Position numbers and translations under genes: made by a program. The notes under the pieces were generated by a model. The model was not told where the DNA came from and made no database searches. It was given only the letters and a program-made list of their open reading frames with translations. Source: Pseudomonadota bacterium (GTDB lineage: Bacteria > Pseudomonadota > Gammaproteobacteria > Steroidobacterales > Steroidobacteraceae). From it: a stretch of DNA of 28,988 nucleotides. Where the stretch lies: positions 1 to 28,988 of the forward strand of contig JAJZLX010000619.1 in assembly GCA_021850555.1 (NCBI GenBank), given 5' to 3'. Shown one piece after another: positions 7,062 through 16,056 of this stretch; position 1 is the first letter of the stretch; each line of letters opens with the position of its first letter.

Positions 7062-8165
7062 TCACGGCTCAGGCCGCTGCATCACGATCAGTGCATCGAG
7101 CGCCATGTCGCCTTCTCCGGCGGGACAGGCGATCACCGGATTGTTGACCTCCGAGAGGCCAAATGGAGCCTTCTCGGCGGCGAATGCGAGATCGCACACG
7201 AAAAGAGGCCCGTATGCGCCGCCAAAGCGGCCGTAGCCGGATGCGCCTACACCGCCGAAGGGCATCTGGGCCTCATCATGAACCGTCGAACCATTGATAT
7301 GGCACATCCCCGAGCGGATCTGACGCGCAACCCGCAATCCGCAAGCTGCATCGCCGGTGAAGACGGCGGCGGAGAGACCGTACTCGCTGTCGTTCGCCAC
7401 GCGGATGGCATCGGCCTCGTCGAGATTTGCGTCCTCGAGAACGATGAGCGACGCCTTGCCCCCGAGCTCGAGCAGACACGGCTTGAGCTGCTCCGCGCAG
7501 CGCCGGGCGATGACTCGACCCACGGCGGTCGATCCCGTGAAGTTGATGCAACGTACGGCCGGATGATCGATCAGTGCGCCCACGACTTCACCGGCATCTT
7601 TGGGATCATTGGTGACCAGGTTGACGACCCCTTCCGGGAACCCGGCGCCGGCGAACGCCTCGATGATGAGCTCATGAGTGCGCGGGCAGAGTTCGGAGGC
7701 TTTCAGGATCACGGCATTGCCGCAGGCGAGCGGGGCCGCAATGGCGCGTACGCCGAGGATGATGGGGGCGTTCCACGGTGCGATGCCCAGCAGCACCCCA
7801 ACCGGCTCCCGAACCGACATCGCGAGACAGCCCGGCTTGTCGGAAGGGATGACCTCGCCTCCGATCCGCGTGGTGAGCGCTGCGGCTTCACGCGTCATGC
7901 TGGCGGCAAGCATCAGGTTGAACATCGCCCATCCGGCAGTTGCGCCGACTTCATCGGTCATCGCCTGGACGAACTCATCTCGCCGCTGCTCGATCGCCTC
8001 GGCGGCTTTACTGAGCACGGCGCGCCTGGCATTCGGCCCCATGTCTGCCCACGCTCTGAATCCGGCTTCGGCCCGGTCGGCTACTGCCCGCGCGTCGGCG
8101 GTGGTCATCGCGGTGGCGCTGCTTGCGACGCGACCGGTCACAGGGCTGATTCGTTCCAAACGCAT
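7062..8165 (-). pseudogene. Aldehyde dehydrogenase with internal in-frame deletion, catalytic Cys lost
   Basis: The start is best placed at 8165 (MRLERISPVTG), preceded by a strong AGGGGGA ribosome-binding site; an ATG at 8201 is in frame but lacks one. The product is 367 residues against ~475 for vanillin/salicylaldehyde-dehydrogenase-like relatives. The N-terminal NAD-binding half is normal (APWNAPIILG, FTGSTAVGR, general base E233 in ELGGK). Sequence then jumps from LEDANLDEA (residues 243-251) directly to DAIRVANDSEYGLSAAVF, which normally lies about 105 residues further on. The missing part contains the GQxC nucleophile and the EEPFGP cofactor motif. The frame is intact on both sides, so this is a clean deletion near 7410-7425. 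The protein cannot work as a dehydrogenase. The divergent MarR gene is its likely former regulator. Confidence 0.85.
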
Positions 8166-8210
8166 GGGATTCCCCCTGGAGCCGTGAAAGCTATTTGACA
8201 TAGGTGGTTA

Positions 8211-8225
8211 CTTGCTCAGAGCAAG
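8211..8225. promoter_or_regulatory. Perfect palindrome between aldehyde dehydrogenase and marR (likely MarR operator)
   Basis: CTTGCTC-A-GAGCAAG is a perfect 7-bp inverted repeat around one base, in the divergent intergenic space between the aldehyde dehydrogenase and the MarR regulator. MarR dimers bind palindromes of this size and commonly repress both divergent genes. The palindrome sits inside the first codons if marR starts at the GTG at 8204, which argues for a later marR start (8228). Confidence 0.6.
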
Positions 8226-8227
8226 CA

Positions 8228-8683
8228 ATGCAAGGGCGATTCGGGGAAAATGCGTGCGTGATCAATGATCCGGTGAAAGACCTTCCCGGCTATATGCTTC
8301 GGCGCGTGTCGGCGGCGTTCATGGGGAGGCTTGCGGTGCGGCTGACAGGACTTGACCTGCGCCCGGCGGAGGCGACCGTACTTCTGGTGATCGGAGCCAA
8401 TCCCGGAGTGACGCAGAGCGAGATCGGTCGATTGCTCGGCGTCGCAAGTGCGAACATGACTCCTCTCGTGGCTCGCCTGGCTGATCGAGACTTCATCATC
8501 CTCCAGGCGGTTGATGGGCGTTCTCAGGTACTGACGCTCTCCGAGGCCGGTCGACGCATCGCACAGAAAGCCCGGAGCGTCATGGACGATCATGAGGCCG
8601 CCCTGCTCTCGCATATCCCCAAAACCGATTGCGCGGCGTTCTTGAGAGCCCTCAATGTGCTCTCGAATCATCTACGCGAATGA
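8228..8683 (+). CDS. MarR-family transcriptional regulator
   Basis: The protein is about 151 residues from the ATG at 8228; a GTG at 8204 and a GTG at 8258 are in-frame alternatives. It shows the MarR winged-helix layout: LPGYMLRRVSAAF helix, LDLRPAEATVLLVIGANPGVTQSEIGRLLGVASANMTPLVARLADRDFI as HTH, then the wing DGRSQVLTLSEAGR. It is divergent from the damaged aldehyde dehydrogenase gene, with a perfect palindrome between them. MarR proteins often sense aromatic acids or their CoA esters (HcaR, CouR, BadR types), so it may once have controlled an aromatic aldehyde pathway. Whether it now controls anything else is not visible. Confidence 0.88.
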   Translation: MQGRFGENACVINDPVKDLPGYMLRRVSAAFMGRLAVRLTGLDLRPAEATVLLVIGANPGVTQSEIGRLLGVASANMTPLVARLADRDFIILQAVDGRSQVLTLSEAGRRIAQKARSVMDDHEAALLSHIPKTDCAAFLRALNVLSNHLRE

Positions 8684-8782
8684 ATGTACTCGCAGCAAGC
8701 TCGCTACCTTCGCACCTGAGCCGCTGCCAAAGTTCCTTCCGATACTGCGCAACGCTCCGCAGCATCGCTCAATCGGGTCCGA

Positions 8783-9763
8783 TCAAGGAGCCACCGGCTC
8801 AGGAGCCGTAAGCGCATCGCCGCGGCGGAAAGCGCGCGGTGACATGCCCATCCGTCGCGTGAAGAACCGGCTGAAGTAGGCAGGATCCTCGAAGCCGAGG
8901 TGGTACGCAACCTGGGTGACCGACATCGAGGTATAGCGCAGCTGGCGCTCGGCCTCGACGAGCAGGCGCAGGTGCACGAGCTCAAGAGGCGAGTCGCCCG
9001 TCAGCGCGAGACAGGCACGCAAGAGGCGCGTCTCCGATATCTGCAACAGGGCTGCATACTCGCCGATCCCGGTATGCTCTCGGAAGTGCTGCTCCACTTG
9101 CTCGCGAAAGCGCGCGACGACCTCTCGGTCGGGAGCGTTGATGCTCGAGCCGGTGGGGAAAGGATCAGGTAACAGTCGTTGCAGATTGGCGAGGAGGGCG
9201 CTGAGCAGTCCGGAGAGCGCAAGTCGCCGAGCCGGGGCCGACCGGCCGAACTCGCGCAGCAGCATCTCACTGAGGCAGGTCAGGTCCGTCTTGCCGAGCG
9301 CCTCCCGGGGAAGGGCCACCGAGACGGTCCGCTCCAGGAGTCCCGGGATGGCAGAAGCTGCACCACTGAAGTCGCCGGTCAGTGCCGAAGCGAAGGAAAT
9401 GACGGTTCCGACCGTTTCCGGTTGGAAGCGGAAGGCGTGGACCACGCCGGGTGGCACGACGATGGCGGCGGGGGCTCGCAATGCGACGGTCCGAGCGTCC
9501 AGCCTCGCCTCGACCCGACCCCGCTCAATCAGGAGCACCTGATGAAGATCCCGGTGTCGATGCGCCCGGATGACCCAGTCATGCAGGCGGCTTCGAGCCG
9601 CGATCGTCTCGATGTGCACCAACCGCTCGTCGGGCGGCCGCAGCGGCTCTCCATACAGAAAGAACGCCGGCACAGCGATCGGAGGATCCGGCACCGGCTC
9701 TCGCGCGGCTCTACGATGCGGTTCCATGACGGAAAAGTACAAGTTTTGGCAGCACCTGTCCAT
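8783..9763 (-). CDS. pobR: AraC-family regulator, PobR-like (4-hydroxybenzoate-responsive type)
   Basis: This protein of up to 326 residues has an N-terminal AraC-type cupin (VPAFFLYGEPL, IRAHRHRDLHQVLLIERGRVEARLD, VVPPGVVHAFRF) and two C-terminal helix-turn-helix motifs (IGEYAALLQISETRLLRACLAL and VTQVAYHLGFEDPAYFSRFFTRRMGMSPRAFR). The layout and the xPxFxLYGE opening match AraC-type PobR/PobC regulators that switch on pobA. A remnant of pobA lies divergently 57 bp away, which supports the identification. An ATG at 9727 is an alternative start that would leave a more usual 93-bp divergent promoter region with an AT-rich stretch at 9731-9750. With pobA broken, the regulator may now act on the hcr genes beyond the stump, by inference. 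Confidence 0.8.
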   Translation of the reverse strand: MDRCCQNLYFSVMEPHRRAAREPVPDPPIAVPAFFLYGEPLRPPDERLVHIETIAARSRLHDWVIRAHRHRDLHQVLLIERGRVEARLDARTVALRAPAAIVVPPGVVHAFRFQPETVGTVISFASALTGDFSGAASAIPGLLERTVSVALPREALGKTDLTCLSEMLLREFGRSAPARRLALSGLLSALLANLQRLLPDPFPTGSSINAPDREVVARFREQVEQHFREHTGIGEYAALLQISETRLLRACLALTGDSPLELVHLRLLVEAERQLRYTSMSVTQVAYHLGFEDPAYFSRFFTRRMGMSPRAFRRGDALTAPEPVAP

Positions 9764-9820
9764 TCCTCCGCTCTTTCATCTTGCGCACTCTTTGCGGAGG
9801 GCGAAGCGTCGCGAGGGGAA

Positions 9821-10120
9821 ATGCCAAAGACTCAGGTTGCGATCCTGGGAGCGGGTCGATCAGGGCTGCTGCTCTCCCAGCTCCTCCATTGTGCGGGAGT
9901 GGAGTGCATTGTGCTCGAGCGGCACACGCGCGAGCACGTTGAGCAGCGCATCGGCGCAGGCCTCCTGCAGCGGACGACCGCGGAGCTGCTCAATGAGCCC
10001 GGAGTCGGTGAGCGGATGATGCGCGAAGGCCTGATACACGACGGGGTTCTGATGGCATTCGATGGGCGTGTCCAGTTTCGCATGCGCGCTTGGGGCGTAA
10101 ATGACGCCAACGCCGGCTAG
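9821..10120 (+). pseudogene. pobA: Truncated 4-hydroxybenzoate 3-monooxygenase (N-terminal stump of PobA)
   Basis: The start ATG at 9821 is preceded by GAGGGGAA. The 99-residue product aligns with the start of PobA: MPKTQVAILGAGRSGLLLSQLL (the FAD-binding GxGxxG region), VLERHTREHVEQRIGAGLLQ, and DGVLMAFDGRVQFRM. After about residue 85 the similarity ends and a stop follows at 10118-10120. PobA is normally ~390 residues, so three quarters, including the GDAAH FAD motif and the substrate pocket, are gone, and no continuation is seen downstream in any frame before the hcr gene. The GAGRSG motif also has Arg where Pro is usual. It cannot hydroxylate 4-hydroxybenzoate. Confidence 0.83.
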
Positions 10121-10236
10121 TGGTTTGGCCGGAGATTCCCATGTGTAACGACCAGTCAAGTACCCGATCGATCGAGCCAATCCTTTCTCAGTTCCGCCAA
10201 GCTTGGACCGGCTGACCAGATCCTCTCAAAAGGCGC

Positions 10237-13050
10237 ATGAGCACCATCCTTTCCCTGACTCTGAATGGCCGCAAACGCACCGACCTGGTGACGGACAACC
10301 TGCTGCTGATCGATTATCTGCGGGACATCGCCGGGCTCAAGGGGACGAAATGCGGTTGCGATGGCGGCGAATGCGGCGCCTGCACCGTGCTCATCGATGG
10401 TGAGCCGCAGCACGCCTGCCTCACGCTGGCGGTTCGCTGCGAGGGCCGCAATGTCGAGACCATAGAAGGCATCGGACACCCCGGCCGCCTGTCGCCTCTG
10501 CAGCAGGCCTTCCGGGACAAACTCGGCGCCCAGTGCGGCTTCTGTACCCCCGGGATGATCATGGCGGCCGAGGCACTGCTGCGGCGCAATCCCCGGCCGG
10601 ACGAGGCGGAGATTCGCGCCGCGCTGTCCGGCAACCTCTGCCGTTGTACGGGCTATGTCAAGATCGTCGAGGCGGTCCAGGAGGCCAGTCGAGACTGCCG
10701 TCCTGAGGTCGCCCAACCCCAGGGGCTTGCCCATGCCATCGGGCGTCCTCTGCCCTTGATTGACACCGTGGAAAAGGTGACCGGAGGGGCCGCCTATACC
10801 GCGGACCTTCCGGCGCAAGCACTGGTCGGGCGTATTTTCCGCAGCCCCTACGCGCATGCCGAGATCCTCGAGGTCGATGTCTCGGCCGTGCGCGCGCTGC
10901 CCGGTGTTGTCGCCGTGATCACCGGCGCCGACTGCGACAAGGCTTTCGGGGTTCTGCCCATCACGATGAATGAGCCCCCGCTGGCGCGCGGGCGCGTCCG
11001 CTATCGTGGCGAGCCTGTCGCGGCGGTCGCAGCCGTCGATCCGGACATCGCCGAGCACGCGTTGCAGCTCGTTCGGTTGAAGGTACGTGAACTCCCGGCC
11101 TGCTTCACCTCGCAGGAAGCGCGTGCCCCGGGGGCCGTACCGCTGCACGACAAGCACCCGGACAACGTTCTTCGTGATGTTCATGACGAATTCGGCGACG
11201 TCATGGCGGGCTTCGCGCAGGCGGCGCTGGTTCGTGAAGAGCGCTATCAGTGCGCCGAGGTCGTCCATGCCCAGATCGAGCCGCACGCCACCCTCGCCCA
11301 ATATGACCCGGAGCGGCAGCGTCTCACGGTATGGAGCGTAACGCAGGTCCCGTATTATCTGCATCTGATGCTCGCGCGCTGCCTCGAGCTCGACGAGTCC
11401 CGCATCCGCGTCATCAAACCCTTCATCGGCGGCGGCTTCGGCGCGCGGGTGGAGGTTTTGAACTTCGAAGTCGTCAACGCGCTGCTGGCGCGCGCCGCCG
11501 GCGGGACAGTGCGGATGAATCTGACGCGCGAGGAGACATTTCTCACCCATCGCGGCCGGCCCCAGACCGACATTCGGCTCAAATTGGGGATGAGCGCCGA
11601 GGGCAGACTGACCGCGGCCGAGTGCGAGGTGGTGCAACGAGGCGGCGCCTATGCCGGCTACGGCGTTGTGACCATTCTCTATGCCGGTGCCCTCCTGCAC
11701 GCCTTGTACGACATTCCGGCGGTGAAATACGACGGTTATCGGGTCTACACCAACACACCGCCCTGCGGCGCCATGCGCGGCCATGGCTCGGTCGATGTTC
11801 GCTATGCGTTCGAGAGTCTGCTCGATGCCATGGCCGAGGAGCTCGGCCTCGATCCTTTTGCGGTGCGTCGCGCCAACCTGCTCAAGACCCCGGTCCAGAC
11901 CGCCAACGGCATCGTCGTCAATTCCTACGGACTGCCGCAATGCCTCGACCGGGTGCAGGCAGCGAGCGGCTGGCAGGCGAAGAAAGGCCGGTTGCCGCCC
12001 GGAGGTGGTATCGGCATGGCCTGCTCGCACTACGTAAGCGGTGCCGGCAAGCCCATCCACCGTACCGGCGAGCCGCATGCCGTGGTGGAGATGCGTCTCG
12101 ATTTCGACGGAGGCATCACCGTTTTGACGGGCGCCGCCGATATCGGACAAGGCTCCTCTACCATCATGGCGCAGATCGCAGCAGAGGTTCTCGGCGTCGA
12201 TCTTGGGCGCATCCGGGTCATCGCCGCCGACAGTGCCCTGACTCCGAAGGACAATGGCTCCTATTCGTCGCGGGTGACCTTCATGGTGGGCAACGCCGCG
12301 ATTGAAGCCGCACGCAGACTTCGCGACGTCCTGGTGCAGGCGGTAGCGAAACTGCTCGATGCGGATCCGGCACAGATCGAATGCTTCGGAGAGCGGTTTG
12401 CCGTCGCGGGCAGGGAGGATGCCGGCCTTGCGTTCCGCGAGGCCGTCGCAGCGGCTCTGGCGGATGGAGGAAGCATAACGACCAAGGGCACCTTTACGGT
12501 GCCGCTCGAATACCAGGGGGGCAGGCACCGCGGTGGAGCGGTGGGTTCCACGATGGCGTTGAGCTATGCGGCGCAGGTGGCCGAAGTCGAGGTCGATGTC
12601 GATACCGGCACGGTCCGTGTCAAGAAGATCTGGGTCGCCCATGACTGCGGCCGTGCTCTGAACCCGCTCGCCGTGGAGGGACAGGTTCAGGGGGCGGTCT
12701 GGATGGGCATGGGCCAAGCGCTCGGTGAGGAAACCCGTTACGAAAAAGGACTTCCGCTGCACGCGAGTCTGCTCGGCTACCGGGTGCCGACCGCCGCCGA
12801 ATCCCCGCCGATCGAAGTGCATATCGTCGAGTGCCTCGATCCGAATGGGCCCTTCGGCGCCAAGGAAGCGAGCGAGGGGTCGCTCGCCGGTTTCCTGCCG
12901 GCGGTGACCAATGCCGTGGCCGATGCGATCGGCCTGCGCATGACCGAGCTGCCGATCACTCCGGATCGCATTCTTGAGGCGCTGACCCGCAAACAACGCG
13001 ACATGCGGCAGCGCGATATCCGCCGGACTGCCCGCGGAGCGGCACCATGA
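10237..13050 (+). CDS. hcrCA: 4-hydroxybenzoyl-CoA reductase, fused [2Fe-2S] (HcrC) and molybdenum (HcrA) subunits
   Basis: This 937-residue protein is of the xanthine-oxidase family. Residues 1-~155 form the HcrC part: plant-type [2Fe-2S] ligands C41, C46, C49, C61 and the helical-domain cluster C100, C103, C135, C137 (QCGFC ... NLCRCTGY). After a short linker, residues ~168-920 form the HcrA part ([47 protein letters not shown]), ending with GAKEASEG, where E880 is the likely catalytic Glu. The next gene encodes HcrB with its diagnostic Cys insertion, which fixes the specificity group. The enzyme reductively removes the phenolic hydroxyl of 4-hydroxybenzoyl-CoA to give benzoyl-CoA, with low-potential ferredoxin as donor. 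In characterised enzymes HcrC and HcrA are separate polypeptides. The long antisense frame over it is a codon-bias shadow. Confidence 0.9.
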   Translation: MSTILSLTLNGRKRTDLVTDNLLLIDYLRDIAGLKGTKCGCDGGECGACTVLIDGEPQHACLTLAVRCEGRNVETIEGIGHPGRLSPLQQAFRDKLGAQCGFCTPGMIMAAEALLRRNPRPDEAEIRAALSGNLCRCTGYVKIVEAVQEASRDCRPEVAQPQGLAHAIGRPLPLIDTVEKVTGGAAYTADLPAQALVGRIFRSPYAHAEILEVDVSAVRALPGVVAVITGADCDKAFGVLPITMNEPPLARGRVRYRGEPVAAVAAVDPDIAEHALQLVRLKVRELPACFTSQEARAPGAVPLHDKHPDNVLRDVHDEFGDVMAGFAQAALVREERYQCAEVVHAQIEPHATLAQYDPERQRLTVWSVTQVPYYLHLMLARCLELDESRIRVIKPFIGGGFGARVEVLNFEVVNALLARAAGGTVRMNLTREETFLTHRGRPQTDIRLKLGMSAEGRLTAAECEVVQRGGAYAGYGVVTILYAGALLHALYDIPAVKYDGYRVYTNTPPCGAMRGHGSVDVRYAFESLLDAMAEELGLDPFAVRRANLLKTPVQTANGIVVNSYGLPQCLDRVQAASGWQAKKGRLPPGGGIGMACSHYVSGAGKPIHRTGEPHAVVEMRLDFDGGITVLTGAADIGQGSSTIMAQIAAEVLGVDLGRIRVIAADSALTPKDNGSYSSRVTFMVGNAAIEAARRLRDVLVQAVAKLLDADPAQIECFGERFAVAGREDAGLAFREAVAAALADGGSITTKGTFTVPLEYQGGRHRGGAVGSTMALSYAAQVAEVEVDVDTGTVRVKKIWVAHDCGRALNPLAVEGQVQGAVWMGMGQALGEETRYEKGLPLHASLLGYRVPTAAESPPIEVHIVECLDPNGPFGAKEASEGSLAGFLPAVTNAVADAIGLRMTELPITPDRILEALTRKQRDMRQRDIRRTARGAAP

Positions 13051-14018
13051 CGCTGCCCGAGTTCCAACTGGTTCGGCCATCGAGCCTTTCGGAAGTGTTC
13101 GCCGCGCGGCGCACCTATCGCGGCGCTCGACTGATCGCCGGCGGCACCGACCTCCTTCCAAATCTTCGCCACGGCATTGGTGAGGCTCCGGCGCTCATTG
13201 ACCTCACCGCTGTGCCGGGCCTGCGGGATATCGCGGTCGAGCCGTCGGGCCTGCGCATCGGGGCCGCGGTGACGCTCGAGCGCCTGTCGACCGATCCTTT
13301 GATTGCCCTGCATGCACCCGCCCTGGCGGAGGCGGCGCAGCAAATCGCTGGTCCCGCGCACCGCTCGGTCGCAACGCTCGGCGGTAACCTCTGTCTCGAT
13401 ACGCGTTGCATCTACTACAACCAAAGCGCCTGGTGGCGGCAAACCAACGGCTTCTGTGTCAAGCATCGCGGTGAACGCTGCCATGTCGCACCGGAGGGGA
13501 ACCGCTGCCGCGCGGCCTACAGCGGCGACACGGCGCCGGTGCTGCTAGCGCTGGGCACGACGGTCGAGCTCGGTGATGGGACGGGGACCCGCTGGGTGGA
13601 TCTCGACAGCATTTTCCAGGAAGACGGCGCCGCCCACCTTCGACTCGGCGACAACGAGGTACTGCTCGGCGTACGGGTGCCGGTCCACTCGGGGCTCGTC
13701 GCGGCGTATGAGAAGGCGCGCGTGCGCGGGGCGATCGATTTCCCGCTCGCCGGCGTGGCCGTGGCGTTGCGTCGTGAAAAGGATCAGTTGGCCGATCTGC
13801 GCATCGCGGTGACAGGCACGAATTCGCGGCCGGTCCTGTTGAAGGAATGCGGGGCGTTGGTCGGTCTTTCGATTGATAAAGAGGTCCTGCAGCAGATTGA
13901 CAAGCTGGTGCAAAGGCAGGTCAAGCCGATGCGGACGACACTGACACCCGCGCACAGCCGGCGCCGCATGGCGGCGGCGCTGGCCGTCCGGCTCGCGCGT
14001 CGCCTTTGGGACGGGTAA
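13047..14018 (+). CDS. hcrB: 4-hydroxybenzoyl-CoA reductase, FAD and [4Fe-4S] subunit
   Basis: This 323-residue protein has an FAD-binding segment [13 protein letters not shown] (residues 31-43) and TLGGNLC (110-116). Between residues 117 and 160 it carries the extra loop known only from 4-hydroxybenzoyl-CoA reductase, with cysteines C121, C137, C145 and C154. Their spacing (16, 8, 9) is the same as that of the four ligands of the additional [4Fe-4S] cluster in Thauera HcrB. That cluster lets electrons run inward from ferredoxin to the Mo site, opposite to xanthine oxidase. The start overlaps the stop of the fused subunit (ATGA at 13047), so the two chains are translationally coupled. Length equals that of known HcrB. 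Confidence 0.93.
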   Translation: MTLPEFQLVRPSSLSEVFAARRTYRGARLIAGGTDLLPNLRHGIGEAPALIDLTAVPGLRDIAVEPSGLRIGAAVTLERLSTDPLIALHAPALAEAAQQIAGPAHRSVATLGGNLCLDTRCIYYNQSAWWRQTNGFCVKHRGERCHVAPEGNRCRAAYSGDTAPVLLALGTTVELGDGTGTRWVDLDSIFQEDGAAHLRLGDNEVLLGVRVPVHSGLVAAYEKARVRGAIDFPLAGVAVALRREKDQLADLRIAVTGTNSRPVLLKECGALVGLSIDKEVLQQIDKLVQRQVKPMRTTLTPAHSRRRMAAALAVRLARRLWDG

Positions 14019-14040
14019 TACAGCTCCGGGGAGTGAAGTC

Positions 14041-15819
14041 ATGAGCGCCGACCACGGTGCGCCATCCCGATCGCTGTGCAATGCGGCAGACGAGATTCTT
14101 GGCCCGCCGCTAGCGCGAGGGCAGGGCGGCGATGTGGCGATTCTGTGTGGCGACGCCAGGATCACCTTCCACGAGCTGAATTGCACAGTGAATCGCTTCG
14201 CAGCCGCATTGCGGCCCTATCTGGCGAAAGGAGACAGGGCGGTCCTCCTTCTCAAGGACAGTCCCGTCTTCATCGCCGCGCACCTCGGTATCATGCGCAG
14301 CGGGGGAGTCGCGGTTGCCATCAGCACCCGATCGACCGCCAAGGATCTGGCCTTGGTGATCGAGGATGCGCGCCCCAGGATTTTGCTGCTGGATGAGGAA
14401 TTCCTAGGGACCTACGAGCAGGCGGTCGCATCGTGCGCGCACGTTCCGGAGCTCATCGGCGTGCGTGGCCAGGGCAAGGCCGGCATGCGCTCGATCGAAG
14501 ACATGCTTGCCGAGGGGATGGACGAGTTCCCGTCCGCATGCACGACAGCGGACGATATGGCTTTCTGGTTCTACACCTCGGGGACCACCGGGACGCCCAA
14601 AGCGGCTATTCACTGTCACGGCGACGTCGTCGTCGCGGATTGGTACATGCGGGCCTTCGGCTTCGGGCCAGGTGAGCGCGTGTTCTCCACATCCAAGCTG
14701 TTTTTCGTCTTTTCCTTTGCCCACGTCGTGATCGGAGCGCTGCGCACGGGCGCAACCATCATCCTTTACGAGGGCTGGCCGAACGGCGATGCCGTTGCCC
14801 ACCTCGTGGAACGCTTTTGCCCGACCCTGATGTTGAGCGTCCCGGCGTTCTACCGCACGCTGCTGCGCGAGGACCATGCCTGCGGGAACAGCTTCAAAAC
14901 CGTCCGCTGCTATCTGTCGGCGGGCGAATCACTGCCGGAGAGCCTCTATCACCGGTGGCGCGAAGCGACCGGTGTCCCCATCGTCGAGGGCATCGGCACC
15001 ACTGAGACCATCTTCCTTGCGGTCGGGGGCACGCCCGATCATCATCGGCCGGGCGCCACCGGCAAGCCATTCCCCTACGTCGAAGCATCGCTTCTCGACT
15101 TCGACGATCAACCGCTCTCTGCGGAGAATGCGTCAGGCATCCTCTGGGTCAAGACGGCCTCACTGTGCCGCGGCTATTGGCAGCAGCCGGACAAGACGAG
15201 AATGGCCTTCAGGAATGGATGGTACCGCACCGGTGATGTATTCACCGTCGACCGTGATGGCTGGTGGCATCATCAGGGCCGCAGCGACGATCTGCTGAAA
15301 ATCTCCGGACAGTGGGTCAGCCCCGCCGAAATAGAGGAATGCGCTCGGGCGGTCCCGGGCGTCGCCGATGCGGTCGCGGTGGGCGCAGCCGACGGGGACG
15401 GACTGGTCCGGCTTACCCTGTTCCTGGTGGCTGTCGGCGGGGAGGAGGACGCAGTGCAAACAAGGGTGCAGGAGAAGCTCCTGGCCACTCTCTCCCGGTA
15501 CAAATGTCCGCGGCGAATTGTCTTTGTCGATGCCATTCCGCGCACCGCGACCGGCAAGGCGCAGCGGTTTCGCTTGCGGGAGTGGACCGTCAGGAACCTG
15601 CTGGCGGGGCTGCTGCGCGTCCTGCAACTTGATCCAGTCAGCGTCGAGGAAAACGCACCGGTTCTCTTGCGCGACATGCGGCGAAGATGTGCGGCGTGTC
15701 AATGTCAGGATCGCTGCGCGGCAGATCTCGATCTTGATGTCATATCGTCGACATTTCAGGACTACTGCCCGAATGCGGATATTTTGCGCTCCTTGCGCAT
15801 CAGCTCATCGCTGAACTGA
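14041..15819 (+). CDS. Benzoate/4-hydroxybenzoate-CoA ligase with C-terminal Cys-rich DUF6455-like domain
   Basis: This 592-residue adenylate-forming enzyme follows hcrB by 22 bp. Residues ~25-525 are a benzoate-CoA-ligase-family ligase: P-loop FYTSGTTGTPKAAIH, YLSAGESLPESLYHRW, VEGIGTTE, WYRTGDVF, GRSDDLLKISGQWVSP and catalytic K506 in TATGKAQRF. By context it makes 4-hydroxybenzoyl-CoA from 4-hydroxybenzoate, CoA and ATP, the substrate of the reductase encoded just upstream. Relatives end near residue 525. Here ~65 residues follow, with C550, C553, C555, C559 and C576 in RRRCAACQCQDRC and YCPNADIL. This resembles DUF6455, a small domain with a CxxC...CPN pattern that normally occurs alone. 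I know of no such fusion, and the tail may bind a metal or cluster. Exact aryl substrate not provable from sequence. Confidence 0.87.
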   Translation: MSADHGAPSRSLCNAADEILGPPLARGQGGDVAILCGDARITFHELNCTVNRFAAALRPYLAKGDRAVLLLKDSPVFIAAHLGIMRSGGVAVAISTRSTAKDLALVIEDARPRILLLDEEFLGTYEQAVASCAHVPELIGVRGQGKAGMRSIEDMLAEGMDEFPSACTTADDMAFWFYTSGTTGTPKAAIHCHGDVVVADWYMRAFGFGPGERVFSTSKLFFVFSFAHVVIGALRTGATIILYEGWPNGDAVAHLVERFCPTLMLSVPAFYRTLLREDHACGNSFKTVRCYLSAGESLPESLYHRWREATGVPIVEGIGTTETIFLAVGGTPDHHRPGATGKPFPYVEASLLDFDDQPLSAENASGILWVKTASLCRGYWQQPDKTRMAFRNGWYRTGDVFTVDRDGWWHHQGRSDDLLKISGQWVSPAEIEECARAVPGVADAVAVGAADGDGLVRLTLFLVAVGGEEDAVQTRVQEKLLATLSRYKCPRRIVFVDAIPRTATGKAQRFRLREWTVRNLLAGLLRVLQLDPVSVEENAPVLLRDMRRRCAACQCQDRCAADLDLDVISSTFQDYCPNADILRSLRISSSLN

Positions 15820-16056
15820 CGGTCTCTGCGGCTTTTCGGCGCATATCATTGCCCCCCGCAGAAGGTCGCCTGTGTAGGAATCTGTGAATCACGGAGATTT
15901 GGCCATTATAGACAGGACGGTTGCACGCCACCGCGCCTGCACTGTGGCAGTACGTACCGGCCGGGAGCGAATCCAGACAATGGACATCCGGGATCGTCGG
16001 ACGATCTGATGATCATTGGCGCCGGAGAGTGGCGGCAGCGGATGGCGAGGCGCGGC
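15820..16056. other. Convergent intergenic region between aryl-CoA ligase and moaA
   Basis: This 237-bp non-coding stretch lies between two genes that end toward each other. It holds an interrupted inverted repeat, TCTGCGG at 15825-15831 and CCGCAGA at 15856-15862, which could be a weak transcription stop but has no T-run. No coding sequence or RNA gene is recognisable. Confidence 0.4.

Noticed and set aside
10156..13161. 1001-codon open frame on the - strand
   Set aside because: It lies wholly antisense to hcrCA, whose cluster ligands and Mo-enzyme motifs are clear. The antisense product is His/Arg/Gln-rich low-complexity sequence typical of a high-GC codon-bias shadow.
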